Source of the DNA: Geobacter sp.
GTDB lineage: Bacteria; Desulfobacterota; Desulfuromonadia; Geobacterales; Pseudopelobacteraceae
Reading direction: 5' to 3'
Assembly (NCBI GenBank): GCA_003574895.1
Contig: PJFB01000016.1
Coordinates: 1-64,000 of the forward strand
DNA length: 64,000 nucleotides
The notes below the pieces were generated by a model. It ran no database searches. It worked only from the letters and a program-made list of their open reading frames with translations, and was not told where the DNA came from. The position numbers were made by a program, and so were the translations under genes. This document shows, one piece after another, positions 28,771 through 38,581 of this stretch; positions within the stretch are counted from its first letter, which is position 1; every line of letters starts with the position of its first letter.

Positions 28771-30018
28771 ATGGCAACCGAAATCACGATGCCGAAGTTG
28801 TCCGATACCATGACCGATGGCCGTTTCATCGGCTGGCGCAAGCAATTGGGGGAACGGATCGAACGGGGCGATGTGATCGCCGAAGTGGAAACTGACAAGG
28901 CGGTCATGGAACTGGAGGCCTTTACCTCGGGGGTTCTTGTGAAGACCTTTGCCTCCGGAGGCGAAACCGTCCCGGTAGGCACGGTGCTTGGACTGATCGG
29001 AGATGCTGGGGAGTTGACGGCTGACGACAAGGCACCTGCCAAGGTCGCCCCACTGCCGATAACACCTGTAGAGGAAACCACTGCTGCGCCGATCCAAAAA
29101 CCTACTTCCCCTCCTTTGTCGGAAACCGCGCCAACCTCATCCGCTTCTAAGGCCGTTGACTTGGAAAAGGCTTCGCCCCTGGTGCGACGCCTCGCCCGGG
29201 AAATGGGCGTTGACCTTGCTTTGGTGGCCGGCAGCGGCCCGGATGGAAGGGTCCTCCAGCAAGACTTGGCAACATTCGCCGCAGCCCACGAAGCCGGTGC
29301 CTCAACCAGCGCACCTTCCGGCAAGAGGGTGGAAACGCCGACTGCCACCACAAGCACAGCTGAAAGCACGCCCATATCCCAAAGCGGCATGCGACAGGCG
29401 ATCGCCGCCACTGTTGCCCGTTCGTGGCAGGAGATCCCCCACTTTACGGTTACGATGGAAATAGATATGCGGGCCTGCCAGGAGATTGTTCGGGAACTGC
29501 GGGGAAGCGAGGATGAGCTGGGCTACAACGCCTTTGTAATCAAGGCCTGTGGCATGGCTCTGACCCGTTTCCCAAGGCTGGTCCCAGGTGGCAACTCTGC
29601 CAGTATTCACATCGGCTTTGCCGTCGCACTTCCTGATGGCCTGCTGGTACCGGTCATCAGGGACTGCGAGCGCATTACCCCCTCTGAAATTGCCCGGGCT
29701 GCTGCAAGGTTGGCTGAAAGGGCGCGCAATGGCAGACTGGGCCAGGACGAATTATCCGGAGGTCTGTTCACCGTATCCAACCTGGGAATGTACGATGTCG
29801 ATGAATTCATGGCATTGATCATGCCTGGTCAGAACGCCATCCTGGCTGTCGGCGCCGTGATCGAACGACCAAAGGTCTTGGATGGAAACATAGTGGCTGC
29901 CCCGCTGATGCGGGTGACCCTTTCTTCGGACCACCGTGTCGTGGACGGCGCCTATGCTGCCGCGTTTCTGTCCGAACTGCGCCATCTCCTGGAACAGCCA
30001 ATGCGGATTTTTATCTGA
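28771..30018 (+). CDS. pdhC: Dihydrolipoamide acetyltransferase (PDH E2)
   Basis: Core transacetylase of the PDH complex. The 415-residue product has one lipoyl domain (lipoyl Lys in ETDKAVMELEAF), a Pro/Ala/Thr-rich linker, a peripheral-subunit-binding domain (SPLVRRLAREMGVDL) and a catalytic domain ending in the DHRVVDGA motif. ATG 28771 is chosen because AGGTG lies upstream and the preceding in-frame residues are low-complexity. No E3 (lpdA) gene follows in this window. Confidence 0.9.
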   Translation: MATEITMPKLSDTMTDGRFIGWRKQLGERIERGDVIAEVETDKAVMELEAFTSGVLVKTFASGGETVPVGTVLGLIGDAGELTADDKAPAKVAPLPITPVEETTAAPIQKPTSPPLSETAPTSSASKAVDLEKASPLVRRLAREMGVDLALVAGSGPDGRVLQQDLATFAAAHEAGASTSAPSGKRVETPTATTSTAESTPISQSGMRQAIAATVARSWQEIPHFTVTMEIDMRACQEIVRELRGSEDELGYNAFVIKACGMALTRFPRLVPGGNSASIHIGFAVALPDGLLVPVIRDCERITPSEIARAAARLAERARNGRLGQDELSGGLFTVSNLGMYDVDEFMALIMPGQNAILAVGAVIERPKVLDGNIVAAPLMRVTLSSDHRVVDGAYAAAFLSELRHLLEQPMRIFI

Positions 30019-30126
30019 ATGTCAGACTCACCTTCGAGAAATCTTGACATGGAACAATTCTGGTCACACTATTACGGTCCATGATCTTAAATTCCCGAGT
30101 TTGCGCTCAGAAAAGAGGGGTTATAC

Positions 30127-32562
30127 ATGGCACTGGATGATTTCAGGATACCGACTGAGCGGCTTCGCTGGACCTGCGACCCGACGTTGTTCGATTTTGA
30201 GACAACAGAACAACTTCCTGATCTGGAAGACGCCATTGGCCAGAAACGTGCCTTGCGTTCCATAGAATTCGGGCTGGGAATGGAAGAGACCGGGTTCAAT
30301 CTCTATATTGCCGGCGAAACCGGAACCGGCCGAGCATCTACGATCCGCAGTATCCTGAAGAAACGGTCCAAGAACGAGCCCCAGCCCAACGATTGGGTGT
30401 ACGTCCACAACTTCAAAGACCACGATGCGGCTGTCTCCATATCTCTGCCGGCTGGCAAGGGAAGCGAAATGTCCGCCGACATGAAGGAGTTGGTCGAGGC
30501 ATTCAAGATCGATATCCCCAAGGCCTTGGAAAGCAAGGAATATGAGACCCGCAGGGCCGAGATCCTTGAAGAATATCAGGAAAGTAACAACCAGCTCTTC
30601 CAAGGCCTGGAAAAAGATGCCGATGAGCGTGGCTTTACTCTGCAACGGACAGTATCCGGACTGGTTGTGGTACCCCAGAAAGAAGGCCGCAATTACACCC
30701 AGGAGGAGTACGAAGCGCTTACCGATGCCGAGCGTGAGAATCTGGACCAGATCGGCAAGGAACTGACCGAAAAACTTAATGACGTATTGCGCCAGGTGCG
30801 CGACAGCGAGAAGGTCACCAAGGAAGCGCTGGCACAGGCAGACCGTGAACTGGGAATGTCCTGCCTGGGGCACCGACTCGACCCCCTGAAGGAAAAATAC
30901 GCCGATCTGCCCAAGGTGCTTTCTTACCTGGAGGCGGTCCAGGAGGACATCCTCAACAACCTGGAGGACTTCAAGCCCCAGACCTCCCAACCCCAGATCC
31001 CTGGTTTGAAGCTGCCGCGGCAGGAGCCGACTTTTGAACGTTACGAGGTCAATGTCCTGGTGGACAACAGGGAAACCAAGGGCGCACCGATCGTATTCGA
31101 ATCAAATCCTACCTATAACAACCTTTTTGGCCGCATCGAGCACGTCATGCAGTACGGTGGCGTTGCGGCGACCGATTTCACCATGATAAAATCAGGGGCG
31201 CTGCACCGCGCCAATGGCGGATATCTGGTGATTGATGCCAGAGAGGTGCTGATCAATCCCTTTGTTTGGGATTCACTCAAGCGCTGTATCCGTACCAGTG
31301 AAATCAGGATCGAGGATGTGCTGGAGCAATACCGCTTCATGACCATGGTAACACTCAAGCCCGAACCGGTGCCGCTGCAGGCCAAGATCGTCATGATCGG
31401 CACCCCTTGGATCTACTACATGTTGTTTTATCTCGACCCTGACTATCGCAAGTTCTTCAAGGTCAAGGCCGAGTTCGACAGCTACGTTGCCCGCACACCC
31501 GAAATCATGCGGGATTATGCCATGTTCGTTGCCAGCCACTGCCGTTGCGAAAAGCTCCTGCATTTCGACCGGAGCGGCATCTCCGCACTTCTGGAACAGA
31601 CCGCCCGCATGGTTGAAGACCAGCACAAGCTTTCCTCCCAGTTCATGGAGATTGCCGACTTCATCCGCGAAGCCAGTTACTGGGCCAAGAAGGATGGCCA
31701 CTCGATTGTCACGGACAAAGATGTGCTGCGGGCTGCCGATGAGAAGATTTACCGTGTCAACCGTATAGAAGAACGCCTGCAAGAGCTGTATGAAGACGGC
31801 ACGATAATGGTGGATACCGATGGCGCGGTTGTGGGCCAGATAAACGGCCTTTCGGTGATCAGCCTGGGAGACCATACCTTTGGACGTCCGTCACGCATCA
31901 CGGCACGGGTCTACGCCGGCAAGGACGGCATGGTCAATATCGAGCGCGAGGTCAAGCTTTCCGGCCCAATCCATGACAAAGGGGTTATGATCCTGACCGG
32001 ATACCTGGGTGGCACCTTTGCAACCGAGCGTCCCCTATCCCTGTCGGCATCGATCTGTTTCGAACAGTCCTACGATGGCATCGAAGGGGACAGTGCATCA
32101 TCCACCGAGTTGTATTCACTTCTGTCGGCCCTGTCCGGAATACCGATCAAACAGGGAATTGCCGTTACAGGCAGCGTCAACCAACTCGGCATGATCCAAC
32201 CCATAGGCGGCGCAAATTTCAAGATCGAGGGGTTTTTTGCCGTCTGCAAATCAAAGGGGCTTACCGGCCAACAGGGGGTGATGATACCCAAGGCCAATGA
32301 ACGGCATTTGATGTTGAAAGAGGAAGTCGTGACAGCGGTAAAAGAGGGTCTGTTCCATATCTGGAGCGTCGAGACGATCGAACAGGGGATTGAGATCCTG
32401 ACCGGCATGCCGGCAGGAAAGCGCGGCAAAAACAAAAAATTCGCCAAAGGCACTCTCTATTACCTGGTGGACGAGCAACTGCGCAAAATGGGTGACCTCC
32501 TTAAGAAACAGGCCGTGAAACGCAGGCGGAAACCAAGCAAGAAAACCATCGTATCAGACTGA
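30127..32562 (+). CDS. Lon-like ATP-dependent protease (Lon family, AAA+ with proteolytic domain)
   Basis: The 811-residue product has an AAA+ module with Walker A in AGETGTGRAST and a C-terminal Lon-type protease domain, with Ser in EGDSASSTEL and Lys in GANFKIEGFF forming the dyad. The N-terminal substrate domain of classical Lon is absent, and a long helical insert (about 130-290) takes its place within the ATPase region. This is the architecture of the LonB/LonC-like group common in Deltaproteobacteria. Substrates are unknown. It stands alone. Confidence 0.85.
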   Translation: MALDDFRIPTERLRWTCDPTLFDFETTEQLPDLEDAIGQKRALRSIEFGLGMEETGFNLYIAGETGTGRASTIRSILKKRSKNEPQPNDWVYVHNFKDHDAAVSISLPAGKGSEMSADMKELVEAFKIDIPKALESKEYETRRAEILEEYQESNNQLFQGLEKDADERGFTLQRTVSGLVVVPQKEGRNYTQEEYEALTDAERENLDQIGKELTEKLNDVLRQVRDSEKVTKEALAQADRELGMSCLGHRLDPLKEKYADLPKVLSYLEAVQEDILNNLEDFKPQTSQPQIPGLKLPRQEPTFERYEVNVLVDNRETKGAPIVFESNPTYNNLFGRIEHVMQYGGVAATDFTMIKSGALHRANGGYLVIDAREVLINPFVWDSLKRCIRTSEIRIEDVLEQYRFMTMVTLKPEPVPLQAKIVMIGTPWIYYMLFYLDPDYRKFFKVKAEFDSYVARTPEIMRDYAMFVASHCRCEKLLHFDRSGISALLEQTARMVEDQHKLSSQFMEIADFIREASYWAKKDGHSIVTDKDVLRAADEKIYRVNRIEERLQELYEDGTIMVDTDGAVVGQINGLSVISLGDHTFGRPSRITARVYAGKDGMVNIEREVKLSGPIHDKGVMILTGYLGGTFATERPLSLSASICFEQSYDGIEGDSASSTELYSLLSALSGIPIKQGIAVTGSVNQLGMIQPIGGANFKIEGFFAVCKSKGLTGQQGVMIPKANERHLMLKEEVVTAVKEGLFHIWSVETIEQGIEILTGMPAGKRGKNKKFAKGTLYYLVDEQLRKMGDLLKKQAVKRRRKPSKKTIVSD

Positions 32563-32594
32563 AATCAAATATTATTTCAACGGAGTAGCAATTC

Positions 32595-33008
32595 ATGAGG
32601 ATTCAATGGAGAGATTCCCTCGCCATCGGCGTAGTGGAGATAGATAATCAGCACAAGGAGTTATTGAAAAGATTCGGACTGTTGCTGGAAGCCTGCGAGT
32701 CAGGCAAAGGCAAGGAGGAGTTGGCTGGTTTGCTGACATTTCTCGACGAGTATGTGCTACGGCATTTTGCTGATGAAGAAGAATTACAGCGCCAGAAACG
32801 CTACCCAGCGTATGTTGCTCACAAGCAGCAGCATGATTCCTTCATAGAAAGCCTAAAGGCGCTAAAATCGGAGATCGACCAGGAAGGAATGGCCCTGCAC
32901 CATGTCATGGAAACTAATAACATGCTGCTCAAATGGTTGATTAACCACATCTCAAGGGTTGACATTGAACTAGGCAGGTTTCTTAAGGGTGGCTCAACTC
33001 AGGCATGA
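32595..33008 (+). CDS. Bacteriohemerythrin
   Basis: Di-iron oxygen-binding protein. The 137-residue product has the family ligand set: His in DNQHKELL, His and Glu in LRHFADEEE, His in HKQQHDSF, and His/Asp in INHISRVDIELG. It begins WRDSLAIGVVEIDNQH, the standard N-terminus. It follows the Lon-like gene by 32 bases. A role in O2 sensing or scavenging in an anaerobe is inferred from the family. Confidence 0.92.
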   Translation: MRIQWRDSLAIGVVEIDNQHKELLKRFGLLLEACESGKGKEELAGLLTFLDEYVLRHFADEEELQRQKRYPAYVAHKQQHDSFIESLKALKSEIDQEGMALHHVMETNNMLLKWLINHISRVDIELGRFLKGGSTQA

Positions 33009-33045
33009 AAAGGCTCAGGCAGGCAGACCATTCCCCATAGCGGGT

Positions 33046-33225
33046 TCACTCGCAATCTTCACGCCATAAGCAGTCTTCCTGGCCGCACTGCGAAGACATG
33101 CCGGTCTCAAAGCACTGTTCGTTCCCTTCGGCACACTGGATGGCCCGAATCAGATCGGCCTTTTTCATCTTGCCGGCCTTGATGTCATACTGTTTAGCGA
33201 TTTCCTTGAGTTCTACGAGTTTCAT
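33046..33225 (-). CDS. Small SAP/Rho-N-like protein with Cys-rich tail
   Basis: The 59-residue product begins MKLVELKEIAKQYDIKAGK, matching a SAP or Rho N-terminal helix-extended-helix nucleic-acid-binding module. It ends with five cysteines in about 30 residues (CAEGNEQC ... CGQEDC ... DCE), which could bind a metal. GGGAG lies about nine bases before the ATG. It converges with the hemerythrin gene, about 40 bases apart. Confidence 0.65.
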   Translation of the reverse strand: MKLVELKEIAKQYDIKAGKMKKADLIRAIQCAEGNEQCFETGMSSQCGQEDCLWREDCE

Positions 33226-33324
33226 GGTTCATTTCTCCCTGATTGTTCGTGATCGGTTTTCGCTGGGAAGATTATAGCCCATGTCCCCCCAAAAGCCAAC
33301 TTCAAGTTATAGGTTTTTTTAACA

Positions 33325-33355
33325 AGAAAAGGCAGGCCAAAGGCCTGCCTTTTCT
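33325..33355. terminator. Intrinsic terminator downstream of purC
   Basis: Perfect 14-bp stem AGAAAAGGCAGGCC/GGCCTGCCTTTTCT with a 3-base loop, A/T-rich at the outer stem. It sits 22 bases beyond the purC stop on the leftward transcript. Confidence 0.8.
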
Positions 33356-33377
33356 AAATGCCGAAACCAGCAAGCTG

Positions 33378-34265
33378 CTATGCGGCAACGCCGGCGATTT
33401 TGCGTAGCGCCTCACGGTATTTCTCGGCGGTCTTGGTGACGATTTCCGCCGGTAACGGCGGCGCCGGAGCACACTTGCCCCAATCCAGTGTCTCCAGGTA
33501 ATCCCGCAAAAACTGTTTATCAAAACTGGGTTGCGGACCACCGGGCTGATATTGATCCTTGGGCCAGAAGCGGCTTGAATCAGGGGTCATGCATTCGTCT
33601 ATGATGATCAACTCACCGTCGTACACACCAAACTCGAACTTGGTGTCGGCAATGATGATCCCCTTTTCAAGGGCCAGGTCACGAGCCCTGGTGTAAATCC
33701 TCAGAGTATAGTCCCGGGCCTGTTCGGCCAAACTGCCGCCGCACAATTCCGCCATAGTCTCAAAGGAGATATTCTCGTCATGGGTACCGAGCTCCGCCTT
33801 GGTGGAAGGAGTGAAGATCGGCTCCGGCAAACGGTCGGACTCTTTAAGGCCCGATGGAAGTTGAACACCGCTGATGGCACCGGTAGCCTTGTAATCCTTC
33901 CACCCTGACCCTGATACATAGCCGCGCACGATGCACTCCACCGGCAGCGGCTTGGCCTTCTTGACCAGCATTGAGCGCCCCTTGAGAACGTCCGCATAGG
34001 GCTGGCACTCGGCAGGAAAATCTGCCACATCAATGGATATGATGTGATTTTTGACGATATCCTCCATCTGGCGAAACCAGAAGGCAGATATCTGGGTCAG
34101 GACAAAGCCCTTGTCAGGGATCGGTTCGTTCATGATCACGTCAAAGGCCGAAATTCGGTCGGATGTGACCAGCAGCAGGGAATCCCCGAGGTCGTAGATA
34201 TCGCGCACCTTGCCGCGGGCCATAAGTTTCAGTCCAGGAAAATCGGTCTGCATTACGAGTGACAT
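33378..34265 (-). CDS. purC: Phosphoribosylaminoimidazole-succinocarboxamide synthase
   Basis: Joins CAIR and aspartate with ATP to form SAICAR in purine synthesis. The 295-residue product has [20 protein letters not shown] near the N-terminus and [10 protein letters not shown] plus [14 protein letters not shown], the purC signatures. GGAGG lies before the ATG. It follows ppiD by 10 bases on the same strand and ends at a terminator. Confidence 0.95.
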   Translation of the reverse strand: MSLVMQTDFPGLKLMARGKVRDIYDLGDSLLLVTSDRISAFDVIMNEPIPDKGFVLTQISAFWFRQMEDIVKNHIISIDVADFPAECQPYADVLKGRSMLVKKAKPLPVECIVRGYVSGSGWKDYKATGAISGVQLPSGLKESDRLPEPIFTPSTKAELGTHDENISFETMAELCGGSLAEQARDYTLRIYTRARDLALEKGIIIADTKFEFGVYDGELIIIDECMTPDSSRFWPKDQYQPGGPQPSFDKQFLRDYLETLDWGKCAPAPPLPAEIVTKTAEKYREALRKIAGVAA

Positions 34266-34274
34266 GAATACCTC

Positions 34275-35861
34275 CTATTTATCAGCGACAAGCGCCTGGT
34301 TGATCTCGATCTTTGCTTTGGACCTAAGCTCCTTGATCCATTTTTCGAGGGCTTCTTCCTGCTTTTTGGGCAGCAGCTTCTGCTTTATCTGCTCCTTTGT
34401 ATTGTCAAACTCGGCTCTGGGTGCTTCAACACGGTTCTTCAGCCGTATTGCGTACCAACGGCTGCCTACCTTGAAGGGGGTAGTGGCAGACGGCGCGGAT
34501 GCAGTCAGCTTAAAAGCCGCTTCCATTAGCTCCGGTGCATTGCCGATACCCGGAACATCACCCTTGGCGGAATACCCGAAACTGCCGGTGGACTGGGTTT
34601 TCAGAGCAGCCTTGGAGGCAAGCTGCCTGGCGGCGTCTTCAGCTTTTTTCTGGGCCAGTTCCATGGCTTTAGCCTCTCTGGCTTTCAGTTCCACAGCCCC
34701 CTTGATCTCGGCCAAAGGTGGCACAGTAGAATCCTTGCGCTCTTTGATTTTAAAGATGTAAATCCCCTTGGGAGTCTCCACCGGCCCGCCCAATTCGCCC
34801 TGCTTGGTATCAAATGCCTTCTTGAGCAAAGCCGACTCACCTGCCAGAACAGCGGGAGGGGCGCTGGCGGCAAAAATGGGTGTTTCCTGTACTTTGAGAT
34901 TGAGTTTAGTGGCAATCAGATTGAGATCACCGGACTTGATGTTTTTGTAGAGGGTATCTGCAGCCAGCTCATAGGCCTGTTTGGAAGCCTTCTGCCTAAG
35001 TGCGTCTGCCTTGACCTTGTCCTTGACGTCTTTGAGCGGCAGGATGCCGTCTTTGCCCTGCCAGCGGTCGATGTTCTTCTGGTAGAACGTTTGTATCTCG
35101 TCTTCGGTAAGGCTCAATTTAGAGGCCAGTGAGGCAGGATCCAGAAGAACATAGGAAATTGCCACCTTTTCGGGCGTTTTGAAAGCGTTCTGGTTTTTCT
35201 GCAGGTAGTCGCTCAAATCCGCATTGGTCAGCTTCACTTCACCGATCACATCGGAGGGCGCATAGGAAACAAAATCCAGATCAATCTTGTCATTTTCCTT
35301 TTTAAACTGCGCCAGCGCTTCCTCGTCGCTGACAGTCACCTTGTCCTTGATGGCCTGGCGAGCTTTTTTCAGGACCAATTCACTTTGCTGTCCCTCTTCA
35401 AAGTCGTTGGGAGTGATGCGGCTGCCTTTAAGAATCTGCTGGTAAAGGTTGAAATCGAATTTACCGTCCTTCTGGAACATGGGCATGGCTGAAATAGCGT
35501 TGGCCACATCATCCTTGGATACCTTGATGCCCATGGATTTGGCCTCTTTTATGATCAACTGATTGTCGATCAGGCTGTCCAGCGCAACTTTTTTCAAACC
35601 AAGCAGTTTTTCCATTTCCGGTGTAATGGACTGACCGTAGATCTGCTGATAGATGTTCCTGATACGCTGATATGCGTTCTGGTATTGCTCCAAAGAGATC
35701 TTGTTGCCGTTTACCTTGGCCGCATAACCGCCGGGACCGCTACTCCCTCCCCCTCCCTTGCCCCACACGAGAAACATGGTGCCGATAAAGGAGAGAACAA
35801 TGATGACGAATACCACCTTGATAACGATGGATTCCTTTTTTTTGCGCATAAGATCCAGCAT
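34275..35861 (-). CDS. ppiD: PpiD/SurA-like membrane-anchored peptidyl-prolyl isomerase chaperone
   Basis: Periplasmic folding factor anchored in the inner membrane. The 528-residue product has one N-terminal membrane helix (about 12-33), a SurA-N-like chaperone region (about 45-180) and a parvulin-like domain near 255-370, followed by another folding segment. The GGGGSSGPGG linker after the helix is conspicuous. It is probably co-transcribed with purC, a pairing without obvious functional logic. Confidence 0.85.
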   Translation of the reverse strand: MLDLMRKKKESIVIKVVFVIIVLSFIGTMFLVWGKGGGGSSGPGGYAAKVNGNKISLEQYQNAYQRIRNIYQQIYGQSITPEMEKLLGLKKVALDSLIDNQLIIKEAKSMGIKVSKDDVANAISAMPMFQKDGKFDFNLYQQILKGSRITPNDFEEGQQSELVLKKARQAIKDKVTVSDEEALAQFKKENDKIDLDFVSYAPSDVIGEVKLTNADLSDYLQKNQNAFKTPEKVAISYVLLDPASLASKLSLTEDEIQTFYQKNIDRWQGKDGILPLKDVKDKVKADALRQKASKQAYELAADTLYKNIKSGDLNLIATKLNLKVQETPIFAASAPPAVLAGESALLKKAFDTKQGELGGPVETPKGIYIFKIKERKDSTVPPLAEIKGAVELKAREAKAMELAQKKAEDAARQLASKAALKTQSTGSFGYSAKGDVPGIGNAPELMEAAFKLTASAPSATTPFKVGSRWYAIRLKNRVEAPRAEFDNTKEQIKQKLLPKKQEEALEKWIKELRSKAKIEINQALVADK

Positions 35862-36066
35862 AACGGTTGTAGCTCCTTGATTGTGTTTGCTTTGCGGAAA
35901 GCGCCGCTGCTGGCGGCGGAGAAAGGTGTAATAGTACTATACGTCATTTTTGATTGCAAGCTGTGTTTGTTGTTCCCCAAGTAGCCCCATGCCATGTTTA
36001 CACGGTGCGGTAATTTGTGTTACCGTGCACTCCGCTTGATCAGACACCAACTGCGAGGTTATCTGC

Positions 36067-37095
36067 ATGGAACTCAGCTTTTCCAGGTCAAACAACGAAG
36101 TTGACCAGCTCATAAACCAACTGATTGAAAAAGCTGGCAACATCAAACACCACGCAATTATCAGGGAAATGGTGCTGTCCAGCCTTAAGATCGGACAGGA
36201 TGTTGACTACCTCGCGGACCTCAAGCTGATTAACCAGACCCTGCGCGAGATGCGCTACACAGCCCGGGTTTTCGGGCCGTACCGCAGCCGGAAAAAGGTC
36301 ACCATCTTCGGCTCGGCCCGCACCGAAGAACATGATGAGATGTATCAGAAATGCATCCGATTCAGCCGCTCCCTGGCGGAAAAGGGTTATATGATCATAA
36401 CAGGCGGGGGGCCAGGCATCATGCGGGCAGGCAACGAAGGAGCGGGCAGCGAAAACTCCTTTGCCGTCAATATACGCCTTCCCTTTGAACAGCGGCCCAA
36501 TTCGGTCATGCTCCGCAACCCCAGACTTGTAACCTACAAATACTTCTTCAATCGCAAGGTAGCTTTTGTCAAGGAAGCCGATGCAGTAGCCGTCTTTCCA
36601 GGGGGGTTCGGCACACTTGATGAGGCCATGGAGGTCTTTACCCTTGTCCAGACCGGCAAGACCTCGCCCAAGCCGCTCATCCTCATCGACGACCAGGATG
36701 GCTACTGGGAACAGTTTTTTGACTTCGTAAAGGAGAGTCTGCTGGTGAAGGGGTTCATTTCCGGCGAGGATTTCTCGATTTTCACCCTCACCAAGGATGA
36801 GAATGAAGCTATCGAGGTGATCAACAACTTCTACCGCAACTACCACTCCATGCGTTTCATTGACCACATGCTCGTCATCCGCCTGAACAAGGAACTTACC
36901 CCCGAGCAGGTTGCCACACTGGAAGACGAATTTTCAGAACTGATCAAAGAGGGCGACCACATCCGCTGCTGCACCCAATTTCCGGAAGAAACGGATGAGC
37001 CGGACCTGGCTGACCTGCCCCGCCTGTCCATGCGCTTCGACCACCACCATTACGGATTGCTGCTGGCATTCATCCACAGGATAAACACCTTTTAA
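36067..37095 (+). CDS. LOG-family (Lonely Guy-like) nucleotide hydrolase
   Basis: The 342-residue product has the LOG core motifs GGGPGIMRAGNEGA and FPGGFGTLDEAMEV, which bind and hydrolyse nucleoside 5'-monophosphates to release the base. The plant-type enzymes make cytokinins, but bacterial members of this longer group are better regarded as nucleotide salvage or pyrimidine/purine 5'-nucleotide nucleosidases. An extra N-terminal helical segment of about 75 residues is present. GAGG lies seven bases before the ATG. It stands upstream of the lysine operon. Confidence 0.85.
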   Translation: MELSFSRSNNEVDQLINQLIEKAGNIKHHAIIREMVLSSLKIGQDVDYLADLKLINQTLREMRYTARVFGPYRSRKKVTIFGSARTEEHDEMYQKCIRFSRSLAEKGYMIITGGGPGIMRAGNEGAGSENSFAVNIRLPFEQRPNSVMLRNPRLVTYKYFFNRKVAFVKEADAVAVFPGGFGTLDEAMEVFTLVQTGKTSPKPLILIDDQDGYWEQFFDFVKESLLVKGFISGEDFSIFTLTKDENEAIEVINNFYRNYHSMRFIDHMLVIRLNKELTPEQVATLEDEFSELIKEGDHIRCCTQFPEETDEPDLADLPRLSMRFDHHHYGLLLAFIHRINTF

Positions 37096-37300
37096 CGCAC
37101 GATCTCCCTAAATCGCCATTTCAGCGGCCATAACTCTTTTGATTTGCGCGGCAAACTCATATTTCGACGGCTCGGCCGCCATGAAGAGGCCATGGTGCAA
37201 CCACCTCATTCCTTTTGACTTTTATCCACTACCATGATAAATATATCCACTTTTATTTATTAGTGTTCTGACACTTACAATTTTATTTATGGAGGCTTCG

Positions 37301-38554
37301 ATGAATCACTTTCAGTACGTAGGTAATGAGCTTTTTGCCGAAGAAGTGGCAATCAAGGATATTGTGGCCAAGGTCGGCTCACCGGTCTACGTCTACTCCC
37401 ACGCCACGTTGGAACGCCACTTCAAGGCCTTTGACGACGCCTTCGCAGCCATGCCGCACACCATTTGCTACTCGCTCAAGGCCAATTCGACCCAGTCGGT
37501 GTTGAAAACCTTCATCAGCCTGGGGGGCGGGATGGACATCGTCTCCGGCGGGGAATTGTACCGCGCCCTCAAGGCGGGTGTTGACCCCAAAAAGGTGGTC
37601 TATTCCGGCGTGGGCAAAAAGGACGATGAAATCGAGTATGCCCTCAATACCGGCATACTGATGTTCAATGTGGAGTCGGAGCAGGAATTGACCCGCATCA
37701 ATGAGATCGCCGTACGGATGGGCAAAAAGGCCGGCATCGCCATCCGCGTCAACCCGGACGTGGATCCCGGCACCCACCCATACATCACCACGGGCCTGAA
37801 GAACGCCAAATTCGGCATCACCATCGACCGGGCCATGGAAGAATACAGCCGGGCCAAGACCTTGCCGGGGATCGATGTGATCGGAATCGACATGCACATC
37901 GGCTCCCAGCTGACCAAGGTAAACCCATTTGTGGACTCCATCGAGAAACTGAAGGTCATGATCACCAAGCTTCGCACTCAGGGTATCGACCTCAAATACT
38001 TCGACTGCGGCGGCGGCCTGGGAATCCAGTACAACTCCGAAGAGCCCCCACTGCCGTCCGATTACGGCAGGGAGATCGTAGCCGCCACTAAAGACCTGGG
38101 GATGCACCTGGTGTTCGAGCCGGGCCGCAACCTGGTCGGCAACGCCGGCATCCTGGTGGCCAAGACCCTCTACACCAAGGCCCGGGACGAGAAGAACTTT
38201 ATCATGATCGATGCCGGCATGAACGACTTGGCCCGCCCTGCCCTCTACGACTCCTACCACGGAGTACAGGCGGTAACCAAGGACCAGGACGGCATGATCG
38301 TTGCCGATATTGTCGGCCCCATCTGCGAGTCCGGCGACTTTCTGGTCAAAGGGCGTGAAGTGCCGATGTTCAAGCAGGATGACCTGGTGGCCTTCATGTC
38401 GGCCGGCGCCTACGGTTTTGCCATGAGCAGCAGCTACAACAGCCGTCCCAGGGTGGCAGAGGTGATGGTCAAGGGCGACAAATTCGAAGTGGTCCGCGAA
38501 CGGGAGAAGGTGGAAGACCTGATTGCTGGCGAAAAAATTGCTTCATTCCTTTAA
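37301..38554 (+). CDS. lysA: Diaminopimelate decarboxylase
   Basis: PLP enzyme making L-lysine from meso-diaminopimelate. The 417-residue product has the PLP-Lys in CYSLKANS and the CGGGLGIQY and EPGRNLVGNAG motifs. ATG 37301 has GGAGG six bases upstream. It is the first gene of lysA-dapA-dapB-dgc-dapL, all rightward. Complete. Confidence 0.95.
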   Translation: MNHFQYVGNELFAEEVAIKDIVAKVGSPVYVYSHATLERHFKAFDDAFAAMPHTICYSLKANSTQSVLKTFISLGGGMDIVSGGELYRALKAGVDPKKVVYSGVGKKDDEIEYALNTGILMFNVESEQELTRINEIAVRMGKKAGIAIRVNPDVDPGTHPYITTGLKNAKFGITIDRAMEEYSRAKTLPGIDVIGIDMHIGSQLTKVNPFVDSIEKLKVMITKLRTQGIDLKYFDCGGGLGIQYNSEEPPLPSDYGREIVAATKDLGMHLVFEPGRNLVGNAGILVAKTLYTKARDEKNFIMIDAGMNDLARPALYDSYHGVQAVTKDQDGMIVADIVGPICESGDFLVKGREVPMFKQDDLVAFMSAGAYGFAMSSSYNSRPRVAEVMVKGDKFEVVREREKVEDLIAGEKIASFL

Positions 38555-38581
38555 GTTTATCCATATTCGGAGGTTAGTGCC

